From contig JASHVC010000208.1 of assembly GCA_030039655.1 (NCBI GenBank), positions 1 to 30,467 on the forward strand: 30,467 bases of DNA, in the 5' to 3' direction. Position 1 is the stretch's first letter; each line of letters starts with the position of its first letter. Source of the stretch: Xanthobacteraceae bacterium (GTDB lineage: Bacteria; Pseudomonadota; Alphaproteobacteria; Rhizobiales; Xanthobacteraceae). Under the pieces are notes generated by a model. The model was given only the letters and a program-made list of their open reading frames with translations. It was not told the origin of the DNA and made no database searches. Below, one piece after another: positions 15,979 to 23,141 of this stretch. The position numbers were made by a program, and so were the translations under genes.

Positions 15979-16467
15979 TCACTCCTCCTTTAGCCCGTAC
16001 GCTAAGTCATTGCCCGTGGCGCCGTAATATTTGTACGGCAGGAATTTGCCGGTCATGCCGATCCTCACGCGGTCACCCTTGGGATCGGTCTGGCGCGAAA
16101 TGTCCATGTCAAAATCGATCGCCGACATGATGCCGTCGCCGAACTCCTCCTCGATCAACGCCTTGAGCGCCGGGCCGTTGACCATGACCAGTTCGTAGAA
16201 TCGATAGATCAGCGGGTCGGTCGGCGGCATCGGCGTCGCGGTGCCGCGCATAGGCACCTCGTTGAGCAGCGTCTGCTCGGACTTCGCGAGGCCGAACAGC
16301 TTGGCGGCGTTGGCCGCTTGGGGCTTCGTCAGTTTCATCTGGCCGAGGATCGCGCCGGTCACCAAGATCGGCGACATGCCCCCGATCTGTTCGCATATGT
16401 ATTTCCAGGTCCATCCCTTCTCGCGTTTGATGTCGAGAAGCTTTTCGGTGAGACCGGCACGAGTCAT
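15979..16467 (-). CDS. cynS: Cyanate hydratase (cyanase)
   Basis: 162-residue cyanase, which converts cyanate and bicarbonate to ammonia and carbon dioxide. The catalytic triad is intact: Arg89 and Glu92 in IYRFYELV and Ser115 in FGDGIMSAIDF, with the same 3- and 23-residue spacings as E. coli Arg96, Glu99 and Ser122. The N-terminal helical domain (MTRAGLTEKLLDIKREKGWT) and the C-terminal GKFLPYKYY are typical; about 15 extra residues follow where the E. coli protein ends. The ATG at 16467 has a strong GGGAGGAAATC ribosome binding site. Although the frame stays open 37 codons upstream, that part does not look like cyanase. Divergent from a TauE/SafE permease; no cynT, cynX or cynR is seen. 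Confidence 0.95.
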   Translation of the reverse strand: MTRAGLTEKLLDIKREKGWTWKYICEQIGGMSPILVTGAILGQMKLTKPQAANAAKLFGLAKSEQTLLNEVPMRGTATPMPPTDPLIYRFYELVMVNGPALKALIEEEFGDGIMSAIDFDMDISRQTDPKGDRVRIGMTGKFLPYKYYGATGNDLAYGLKEE

Positions 16468-16626
16468 GATTTCCTCCCTGTCAATGAGCCCGTTGGAGAG
16501 CTCGAGGCCTACTTGGCCCGGCTTCAGCGGGGTCGCGGTACCTTCAGCCGGGGTCTTGATCTTTACCGTCCGCTGCATTTTCCATGCCGGATGCTGGCCG
16601 TCCTGTTCCGAACGGAATGCCAGTGA

Positions 16627-17379
16627 ATGGCCACGGGAACGGGCATGGGCTTAGAGCAGATCGTTTTGCTCCTTTTGGGCGGCTTGGCGGCCGGCCTCGT
16701 GAACGGGCTTACCGGCTTTGGCACGGCCATTACCGCGCTCCCCATCTGGCTTTACGTGTTGTCCCCAACTGCCGCATCGACCCTTGCGATCATCTGCGCG
16801 ATGGCTTCCCAGCTGCAGACGTTGCCGATGATCTGGCCGCATATCCGCTGGCGGCTTGCTCTGCCCCTGGTCATTCCCGGAATCGTGGGCGTTCCGATCG
16901 GAACGCTGCTCCTGCCGCTCATTGAGCCGAAACTTTTTAGGCTCGGTGTGGCGGTCTTTCTGATTGCCTATTCGGCCTATGTGCTGTTGCGGCGGGGCGC
17001 GACTAAGTCCACCCACGGCGGCAAGACGGCCGATGGTCTCGTTGGATTTGGCGGCGGCGTTCTTGGCGGACTTGCCGGAGTGCCCGGCGTCTTGCCGATC
17101 GTTTGGACGGATTTTCGCGGCTGGTCCAAGGAACAGCGGCGCGGGGTGGTTCAGACCTTCAATCTGGCGACCGTCGCCTGTGCATTAGCAACGCATGCAC
17201 TCACCGGACTTTTAGGTCGGCAAGTGGCATTGCAGGCGGCCGTCGCACTTCCTGGCTCGATTGCCGGCGTTTGGCTTGGCGCCTTCGCCTATCGACGCCT
17301 TGCCGATCACAATTATCAGCGCGTCGTCATGTTTTTTCTGCTGGCTTCGGGCGTGGTGCTGCTGTGGACGAGTTGGTAA
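16627..17379 (+). CDS. TauE/SafE-family (sulfite exporter-like) membrane protein
   Basis: 250-residue polytopic membrane protein with about seven to eight hydrophobic segments and the duplicated TauE/SafE pattern: LAAGLVNGLTGFGTAITALP in the first half and GFGGGVLGGLAGVPGVLPIVW in the second. Members move small anions such as sulfite, sulfoacetate or other organic acids; substrates are mostly untested. The start at 16627 lacks a good ribosome binding site, so Met at 16645, after GGGAACGGGC, may be the real one. It is divergent from cyanase across a gap of 159 bases, which raises the possibility of transport linked to cyanate or thiocyanate; this is context only. Confidence 0.87.
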   Translation: MATGTGMGLEQIVLLLLGGLAAGLVNGLTGFGTAITALPIWLYVLSPTAASTLAIICAMASQLQTLPMIWPHIRWRLALPLVIPGIVGVPIGTLLLPLIEPKLFRLGVAVFLIAYSAYVLLRRGATKSTHGGKTADGLVGFGGGVLGGLAGVPGVLPIVWTDFRGWSKEQRRGVVQTFNLATVACALATHALTGLLGRQVALQAAVALPGSIAGVWLGAFAYRRLADHNYQRVVMFFLLASGVVLLWTSW

Positions 17380-17407
17380 GCCGCCGCTGTTTGACGCTGA
17401 CGTTTGC

Positions 17408-17839
17408 TTACTTTGTGTCTTCCCGCCGGCTGATAGCAAAGCTCGTATAATTTTGCTCGTTCTGCCTGGTGTACTCGAGGGCGCTGCTCAATCTCTTGAC
17501 CAGATAAAGTCCGAGACCGCCAATCGGGCGGTCGTCGAGAGCAACGTCGAAGGCTGGGTCTGGTGCAAGCCGCGGATCGAACGGCGGGCCGGCATCGACG
17601 ATCTCGCCGATCACCTTGTCGGGCTCGACAACCAGGGCAATTTTCGCTGGCCGGTCGCGGCAGTCGCCATGCGTGCCCAGATTGGTCAAAACCTCGTTCA
17701 AAACCAGCGCGGTGTGATGGGTCGCGCGCGTTTCAACCCCGTGAGTGCTGAGAAACGCCATGACCTGATCGGTCAGATCGGTGATCGCATCGGAGGTCGC
17801 GAGCGCGCTGGTTTCGAATCGCGTCTCTGGACGTGTCAT
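17408..17839 (-). CDS. RsbW-like anti-sigma factor / serine kinase (HATPase)
   Basis: 143-residue GHKL ATPase-domain protein of the RsbW/SpoIIAB type. The N-box is LVLNEVLTNLGTHG (Glu49, Asn53), the G1 box IVDAGPPFDP (Asp82) and the G2 box IGGLGLYLVKRL (about 106-117). Such proteins bind a sigma factor or other target and phosphorylate a STAS antagonist. The start is uncertain: the frame stays open back to a TTG at 17962 overlapping the STAS stop, and an ATG at 17893 is possible, but the extra codons have poor third-position GC and no domain likeness, so I chose 17839. Encoded directly downstream of a STAS gene, forming a partner-switching pair; the controlled target is not visible. Confidence 0.78.
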   Translation of the reverse strand: MTRPETRFETSALATSDAITDLTDQVMAFLSTHGVETRATHHTALVLNEVLTNLGTHGDCRDRPAKIALVVEPDKVIGEIVDAGPPFDPRLAPDPAFDVALDDRPIGGLGLYLVKRLSSALEYTRQNEQNYTSFAISRREDTK

Positions 17840-17958
17840 GGGTGCGGCTTCGGCTCCAGACACAAAAAAATTGTAAGCCAGGTGTGGGGGCATGTGTTGA
17901 AAGCCCTGGCTATCGTTTGGCGCAGCGGATAGGAGGCGCCGCCCGCGGTGGCATGGTC

Positions 17959-18276
17959 TCAACTTGGCGGCGCACCTTGTTCAATATGCAGCAGACCGGT
18001 CAGACCAGACGTTGTAATGACTTCGGCAACTGCTGGGGTGGGATTGAGCACAACCAGCCTGCCGCCACGGCGCCCGACGGCCTTGGCTGCCGAAACAAGG
18101 TGCCGCAATCCGATTGAAGCGACGAACGTGACGCCAGACATGTCAAGGTACAACCCGCTCTTGCTGCCGGACAACGTGGCGAGCGGAAGGGCGACGGTTT
18201 CGGCCCCCGATATATCGAGCCGGCCCACCATGGTGATTGTGGCTGTCGATCCCGCGTCGTTGATTGCGATTTGCAT
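17959..18276 (-). CDS. STAS-domain anti-sigma factor antagonist (RsbV-like)
   Basis: 105-residue single STAS domain. It contains VGRLDISGAETVALPL and the phosphorylation segment LDMSGVTFVASIGLRHLV, where Ser54 aligns with the serine phosphorylated in RsbV/SpoIIAA. It ends LTGLLHIEQ. In its unphosphorylated form such a protein binds the partner kinase and frees that kinase's target. The ATG follows AAGGAG at 6 bases. The kinase gene lies immediately downstream. The upstream gap of 147 bases is shared with a divergent ArsR-type regulator. No RsbU-type phosphatase gene is in the window. Confidence 0.85.
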   Translation of the reverse strand: MQIAINDAGSTATITMVGRLDISGAETVALPLATLSGSKSGLYLDMSGVTFVASIGLRHLVSAAKAVGRRGGRLVVLNPTPAVAEVITTSGLTGLLHIEQGAPPS

Positions 18277-18423
18277 GGCCGCTCCTTGCGCAGAGACGAC
18301 TAAAACAAGCTTTTATAACAGTTCGGTGACAGCGCCCCGGGACGCAAAATGGTACGGTGTCGGCCGAAGCATCAGCACGCCGCTCTGCCTACATTATACC
18401 CCAGAAACCAAGGACGAAGAGAA

Positions 18424-19131
18424 ATGGCCAGCAACGCGATGTTTGCGCAAGTCGCCGCTCTCGCCGGCGATCCGGCCCGCGCCGCGATGCTCCACGCCCT
18501 TATGGACGGACGGGCGTTGACCGCGTCGGAACTGGCCCGCGCCGCAGGAGTAGCGCCGCAGACCGCGAGCGGTCATCTCGCGCAGATGACTGGGATCGGT
18601 GTCCTCGCTGTGGAAAAGCAAGGACGCCACCGCTACCACCGACTCGCCTCGCCGGCGGTGGCGCGGATGATGGAAAGCATTATGCAAGTGGCCGCACAGC
18701 TTGAGCCGTCACGGCGGCTGAGTGTCGGCCCGCGCGATGCCGCGTTGCGCGCCGGGCGGACTTGCTATGACCATCTTGCCGGTCAACTCGGCGTCGCGTT
18801 GGCCGATGCGTTGGTCGGCCGCGGGTATGTGGAGCTTGAGGCCGACGCCGGCTTGGTGACAGAGTCTGGCATCAAGTTTCTCGCCCAACTCGGCATCGAT
18901 GTCGAAGCCCTGACGGCGCGAAGGAACAAGACTTCCGGGCGCGTGCTCTGCCGGGCGTGTCTTGATTGGAGCGAACGGCGTCCGCATTTGGCTGGTGCGC
19001 TGGGCGCGGCGTTGTGCGCCCGCTGTCTCGACAGAGGCTGGGTGCGGCGAATCGATGGCACGCGGGCTGTCTCCGTGACCCCTAAAGGTCGGCAGATCTT
19101 TCGCGAGCAATTTGGCGCGCATTTCGCATAG
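18424..19131 (+). CDS. ArsR-type winged-helix transcriptional regulator with two CxxC motifs
   Basis: 235-residue regulator. The N-terminal winged helix (about 1-85) includes [31 protein letters not shown], the recognition helix [12 protein letters not shown] and the wing [14 protein letters not shown] longer C-terminal half has [18 protein letters not shown] (about 111-128) and [13 protein letters not shown], a pattern found in a non-metal ArsR-like subfamily. Cysteines 176/179 and 198/201 form two CxxC pairs 18 residues apart, which could bind a metal or sense redox state; Cys114 is separate. The start at 18424 follows a GA-rich stretch (AAGGACGAAGAG). It is divergent from the STAS gene and precedes a NIPSNAP gene and an amidase gene, its likely targets by position. 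Confidence 0.82.
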   Translation: MASNAMFAQVAALAGDPARAAMLHALMDGRALTASELARAAGVAPQTASGHLAQMTGIGVLAVEKQGRHRYHRLASPAVARMMESIMQVAAQLEPSRRLSVGPRDAALRAGRTCYDHLAGQLGVALADALVGRGYVELEADAGLVTESGIKFLAQLGIDVEALTARRNKTSGRVLCRACLDWSERRPHLAGALGAALCARCLDRGWVRRIDGTRAVSVTPKGRQIFREQFGAHFA

Positions 19132-19237
19132 GCGTGCTACCGGCGACCAGATTCCTCCTTGCAAACTACGGCGTTCGCCGAAGCTTGGGCGCAACGCTTG
19201 GCGCAGAATGCGAGCATCGACGAACAGGAGGCGCCCG

Positions 19238-19543
19238 ATGACGATCACCGTTTTCATTCGTTATCAGCTCGATCCATTCAAGCGTGATGGCTTCGAGCAA
19301 TACGCTCGCAATTGGCTGACGATTATTCCCAAATGCGGCGGCCAGGTTGTCGGCTATTGGATGCCGCACGAGGGAACCGACAATATCGCCTTTGGGCTTA
19401 TCTCGTTCGAAAGCTTGGCGGCCTACGAGGCCTACCGGGGGCGGCTCAGGGCGGACAGTGAGGGTGCGGCGAACTTTGCGACCGCGCACAGGGGGCGCTT
19501 CATCCTCGCCGAGGAGCGCACGTTCCTGCGGCAGGTTGTCTAA
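19238..19543 (+). CDS. NIPSNAP-family protein
   Basis: 101-residue protein with the NIPSNAP ferredoxin-like fold pattern: [26 protein letters not shown] at the start, [14 protein letters not shown] in the middle and [14 protein letters not shown] toward the end. These dimeric alpha-beta barrel proteins are mostly of unknown function and often sit beside catabolic genes. The ATG at 19238 has AGGAGG at 7 bases; the open frame upstream is not family-like. It lies between the ArsR-type regulator and the amidase and is probably co-transcribed with one or both. No specific reaction can be assigned. Confidence 0.8.
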   Translation: MTITVFIRYQLDPFKRDGFEQYARNWLTIIPKCGGQVVGYWMPHEGTDNIAFGLISFESLAAYEAYRGRLRADSEGAANFATAHRGRFILAEERTFLRQVV

Positions 19544-19612
19544 GCGCCAGTTCGCAGGTCGCGGCACGACGGGCTGCTCGACGCAGTAGCTTCCGCCGAT
19601 GTATCGTCGCGC

Positions 19613-19630
19613 GTGGGCCGCCGGGCCCAC
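19613..19630 (+). promoter_or_regulatory. GC-rich hairpin in the amidase leader
   Basis: GTGGGCC (19613-19619) and GGCCCAC (19624-19630) form a perfect 7-bp stem with loop GCCG, 29 bases before the amidase ATG and 69 bases after the NIPSNAP stop. It may act as an intercistronic terminator/attenuator or an operator; no U-run follows. Confidence 0.35.
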
Positions 19631-19659
19631 CCAAAAGATCAAAGCGAGCGCGCGGAAAA

Positions 19660-20622
19660 ATGCAGACACATCGTTTGGATGCGAGTCCCGAAACAGTTCA
19701 CTGGGGCTATTTTGACGCTTCCCTCAAGCCCCTGGTTACGGTCGATCCCGGCGATGTCGTCGTGATCTCGACGGTGTCAGGCGGACCCGGCCAACTACCG
19801 CAAGCGGGTTCTGGCCTCACAGTGCCCGCGGCGCTGCCGGCAATTCTCAAGAGCGTGCCGCAGAAGCTGAATGGGCCCCACATCATGACCGGACCAGTCG
19901 CGGTTCGCGGCGCCAAGGCCGGGCAGGTGCTCGAGGTCCGTATCAAGTCAATCGAACTCAACTACGATTGGGGCTACAACGTTATTCGCCCGCTCGCCGG
20001 CGCGCTGCCGGACGACTTCGCCAAGGCGCGGCTCATACACATTCCCCTCGACCGCGCGCGCATGGTTGGAAAACTGCCGTGGGGGCTTGAGCTGCCGCTC
20101 AAGCCGTTCTTCGGCATCATGGTAACGGCGCCGCCAGCCGCTTGGGGCCCGGTCCCGTCGCCGCCGCCGCGGCGCAACGGCGGCAATATGGACAACAAGG
20201 AGCTGGTCGCCGGCACCACGCTTTATCTGCCCATCCACGTGGATGGCGCGCTGTTCTCGGTCGGCGACGGCCACGGCGTGCAGGGCGACGGCGAAGTTTG
20301 CATCACGGCCATCGAGACTGGGCTGATCGGCACGTTCGAGCTACACGTGCGCAGCGATATGCAGCTGGAATGGCCGTTGGCCGAGACGGCGACGCACATC
20401 ATCACTATGGCGTTCGATCCTGACCTCGACGATGCTGTGGTGATCGCACTGCGCGATATGATCAAGCTCATTTGTGCGCGCACCGGCATTTCGCGCGAAG
20501 ACGCATACACGCTGTGCAGTCTCGCCGCCGACCTGCGAGTCACTCAAGTGGTCAACGGCTCAAAGGGCATCCACGTGATGCTGGAGAAGGCCCATCTGCG
20601 CGCAGCGTCCGGGACTGCGTGA
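19660..20622 (+). CDS. Acetamidase/formamidase family amidohydrolase
   Basis: 320-residue protein of the FmdA/AmdA family, which hydrolyses short amides such as formamide or acetamide to the acid and ammonia in the cytoplasm. Diagnostic segments are VHWGYFDASLKP near the N-terminus, PRRNGGNMDNKEL (about 170-182), PIHVDGALFSVGDGHGVQGDGEV (about 191-213, the metal and active-site region) and YTLCSLAADLRVTQVVNGSKG near the C-terminus. The length is normal for bacterial members. The ribosome binding site is weak. It follows an ArsR-type regulator and a NIPSNAP gene and is convergent with the VIT/VWA gene, with a large hairpin between them. It could consume amides made by the nitrile hydratase about 9 kb away, a link by inference. 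Confidence 0.9.
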   Translation: MQTHRLDASPETVHWGYFDASLKPLVTVDPGDVVVISTVSGGPGQLPQAGSGLTVPAALPAILKSVPQKLNGPHIMTGPVAVRGAKAGQVLEVRIKSIELNYDWGYNVIRPLAGALPDDFAKARLIHIPLDRARMVGKLPWGLELPLKPFFGIMVTAPPAAWGPVPSPPPRRNGGNMDNKELVAGTTLYLPIHVDGALFSVGDGHGVQGDGEVCITAIETGLIGTFELHVRSDMQLEWPLAETATHIITMAFDPDLDDAVVIALRDMIKLICARTGISREDAYTLCSLAADLRVTQVVNGSKGIHVMLEKAHLRAASGTA

Positions 20623-20668
20623 TGCTCAGGGCTGCGCCAGAGCTTACTTAGAACCGATCTTCTTTGTT

Positions 20669-20721
20669 TCCGGCGCGCTGCAAGACTTGAGTGGATTCCA
20701 AGTCAGTTGCAGCGCACCGGA
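20669..20721. terminator. Long imperfect inverted repeat between convergent genes
   Basis: The outer arms 20669-20683 and 20707-20721 match at 14 of 15 bases (one C/A mismatch at 20674/20716). After a 2-base bulge (20705-20706), the inner arms GACTTG (20684-20689) and CAAGTC (20699-20704) pair perfectly around a 9-base loop, giving 20 base pairs in all. It lies between the ends of the amidase gene (20622) and the convergent VIT/VWA gene (20766), so a bidirectional terminator is the simplest reading. Neither strand has a following U-run, so it is not a textbook intrinsic terminator. Confidence 0.55.
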
Positions 20722-20765
20722 GCCCCGGCGACAAGAGTATTAACGCCGTAGTTCTCGGTTGGACC

Positions 20766-22877
20766 TTACAAGCCCACGGCGGCCGAAGCAGCCTCGATAT
20801 CTTTTACGGGCAGTCGCCGGAGCAACGCATCCGCAAGCCGTCCCGCCGATCGACTGTGCCCGCGCGCGGCCCGTGCCATCAAAGCAATGATCGCCACGGA
20901 CAGATCGATCCCGAGCTTACGCGCCAGCGCGACGATTTCCGGCAACTGCGCTGCCCAGGTAATCGCCGCTGTCGCATCCGGCGGCAGCCCGGTGAGGTCG
21001 CCGTGGAGGAGCGCCTCGGGGTCTGCATCCCAGTCGATGCGATTGACGAAGGGGCGCAGATTGCCGGCGGCAGCGGATTGAGCTGCGTCAGGCTCCGCCA
21101 GCGGCGGTGCGGCTCCTACCAGCTTTGGCTCTTCGCCCCAGCGCCGCATCTGCTGGCACGCCGTCCGCTCGTCATCCTGCTTCCTGGCCGACCCATCCAA
21201 CGGGTGGAGTAGCGAATTGAATCGCGCATCGTGCGAGGCGGGCGCCCCGAGGGCGCGATCCAAAGGATATCGACGCACTTTAGCCCTGGGGATGCCGCAG
21301 GCTCTCCGCGATGCCGCCAGTTCGACCTTGCGCGTGGCCGGCAGCCCCTCATGCCGCTCGCCTGCCTCGTCGACCAGCACCAGGCTGGTGAGGTCGGAAA
21401 CGATGCCTTCCGCCTCGGCCAATTTTGCAGCCGCGGCTTCAGACATAAGGGGCATCGCGAGCATGGCCGCCGTGGCGCCAATCTGCCGTGCGGCAAGCGA
21501 AGGATGCCCTTCACCTTTGGCTCCCCACATGGCCACGATGCGAGCACCGCGGCGAAAGACCTCGACGCTTCTCGGCTTGTCAGGAAGGGTTTCCGGTTGC
21601 CTTTGCGGCATTCGTGCCGCGTCGAGGGCGGCGGCTATGGCGCCGGCGGCATCGGAGCCGACCGTGGTGAAAACCTGCCCACCCGTCAGGCCGGCGAGGT
21701 GACCGATCGCAGCTTCGCTCGCGTCTTCGCCAATCAACACGGCCGTCACGCGCATGCGAGCGCGGGCAAGTTTTTCCGGCTCGAAAGCCCAGCTCAACCC
21801 GTCGGTGACAATGACGACGTTCTTGGCTTTTCCAGAGGGGTTCGCTGAGGCGAGGACCGCATCGAACGCGCAGCCGATTTCGGTGCCGCCACGTGGACCC
21901 TGGATGCTTCCAACCAGCGCCTCGCAGTTCGGTCCGGTTGCTTCGCCCAGATAGTCCACTTGTTCGTCGAACTGCCAGAGACGCATTCGATCGGAAGGCC
22001 TAAGGTGATGGTGAATCGCGGCGACGAGTCCAGACCGGGCGAGATCGAACTTGCTCGCCGCGAGTTCGGAGTAGCTGACCGCGTGATCGCTCATCGAGCC
22101 GGAATGATCGAAAAGGACATCGATATCGAGGCACGCGTCGATTGCGGGGGTCGGCGCGATGTCAAGCACGACCTGCCGCCGATCAGCTGCTATGCCAGTC
22201 AGCTTGCGATGCATCCAGCCGGTAATAACGATGTCGATTGGCGCGTCGAGTGTGACGTGATAACGGCCATCGATCATTGGGCCGCTCTGCAGCAGCGATG
22301 CAGTCCCGTCGCTGCATGCAACACTGACCGTGGCCTGGTGGGCAATGCCGCCGGTAACGAGATCGTCCGGTGGCGCGAGCGGCGATTGTCCGTAGATCTC
22401 GCCGACCGTGGTTGGGATGCGCAGTCGTGGCGTTTCGTCCAGGAACGACAGCGGTGCAGTCCAGGCGTCGGTGACCACGATTGCGCCGCCGGGGCGTACG
22501 TGGCCTACGCAGAGCATGTGAATGCCTTTAAGCAACTCCTGGTGCAAAATCGCCGACTTGCCGCTGTTGACGGCTGTTTCATAGGTCCTGGCAGCCTTTG
22601 CGCGCGCTTGCGCAACAGCATGGAGGACGCGGCCGTCGATGTTTGCGGTGAGCGCGCAGAGCGTCGCATCGACCGGGACCGGAAAGGTCATGGTCGCTTC
22701 GATCCAGATCTTCTCGGAGTTGCGGAAGGTTCGTTGGGTGGTGACGGAGGCGAGGCCGCCCCGAATGGTCACGTCAATCTGGGTCGACGTGAGGGGAACT
22801 GGTTTCCTGTCGTCGCGCCGAAAAACGGCCTCGAGAAAATGAGCAAGGGGGTCAATGCTGGCTGCCGCCGTAGGCAT
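20766..22877 (-). CDS. VIT and von Willebrand factor A domain protein
   Basis: 703-residue protein. A VIT (vault/inter-alpha-trypsin) domain occupies roughly residues 25-145 (DVTIRGGLASVTTQRTFRN, IWIEATMTFPVP, GHVRPGGAIVVTDAW). A VWA domain follows at about 250-420 with a complete metal-ion-dependent adhesion site: Asp257-x-Ser259-x-Ser261, Thr332 in GGTE and Asp359 in VTDG. The C-terminal third (430-703) has no domain I recognise. There is no signal peptide or membrane helix, so it is probably cytoplasmic, unlike many VIT/VWA proteins that are secreted or membrane-anchored. The ATG follows GGAGA. It has no obvious operon partner; function is unknown beyond likely Mg-dependent protein binding. 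Confidence 0.85.
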   Translation of the reverse strand: MPTAAASIDPLAHFLEAVFRRDDRKPVPLTSTQIDVTIRGGLASVTTQRTFRNSEKIWIEATMTFPVPVDATLCALTANIDGRVLHAVAQARAKAARTYETAVNSGKSAILHQELLKGIHMLCVGHVRPGGAIVVTDAWTAPLSFLDETPRLRIPTTVGEIYGQSPLAPPDDLVTGGIAHQATVSVACSDGTASLLQSGPMIDGRYHVTLDAPIDIVITGWMHRKLTGIAADRRQVVLDIAPTPAIDACLDIDVLFDHSGSMSDHAVSYSELAASKFDLARSGLVAAIHHHLRPSDRMRLWQFDEQVDYLGEATGPNCEALVGSIQGPRGGTEIGCAFDAVLASANPSGKAKNVVIVTDGLSWAFEPEKLARARMRVTAVLIGEDASEAAIGHLAGLTGGQVFTTVGSDAAGAIAAALDAARMPQRQPETLPDKPRSVEVFRRGARIVAMWGAKGEGHPSLAARQIGATAAMLAMPLMSEAAAAKLAEAEGIVSDLTSLVLVDEAGERHEGLPATRKVELAASRRACGIPRAKVRRYPLDRALGAPASHDARFNSLLHPLDGSARKQDDERTACQQMRRWGEEPKLVGAAPPLAEPDAAQSAAAGNLRPFVNRIDWDADPEALLHGDLTGLPPDATAAITWAAQLPEIVALARKLGIDLSVAIIALMARAARGHSRSAGRLADALLRRLPVKDIEAASAAVGL

Positions 22878-23141
22878 GGTCGCTCTCCATTTCGAATTAT
22901 GTCCGGCCGGGGAAAGCCCTCGGTGGATTCAACTTTTGTTAGGAACGGAATTAGCTTGACCTTCGATGTTCATCTCGGCGCGCGGGCCGTTGGGTAGCTC
23001 CTCCTGTGATGGTTGCGGGCGCGGCAGATGGGCACGCGGTTGCGGCAAAATGAGGGCCGCCACGCGGCCAGGTGCGTCAAGTCTCCGAACTTTGGTGAAG
23101 GTTTATGAACACGAGAAACTCATGAACCAAAAAGACGCTCG
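22878..23141. other. Longest gap: leader of the VIT/VWA gene
   Basis: 264 bases between two minus-strand genes. It should contain the VIT/VWA gene's promoter, but the only promoter-like element is a CATAAT about 25 bases before the start codon, with no matching -35. I see no RNA gene, repeat or supported ORF here. Confidence 0.5.

Noticed and set aside
16468..16578. In-frame upstream extension of cyanase by 37 codons
   Set aside because: It contains the strong GGGAGGAAATC ribosome binding site for the ATG at 16467 and does not resemble the cyanase N-terminus.
22880..22960. Promoter for the VIT/VWA gene based on a CATAAT element
   Set aside because: No -35 element lies at 16-18 bases; the nearest TTGAAT is about 25 bases away, too far to be convincing.
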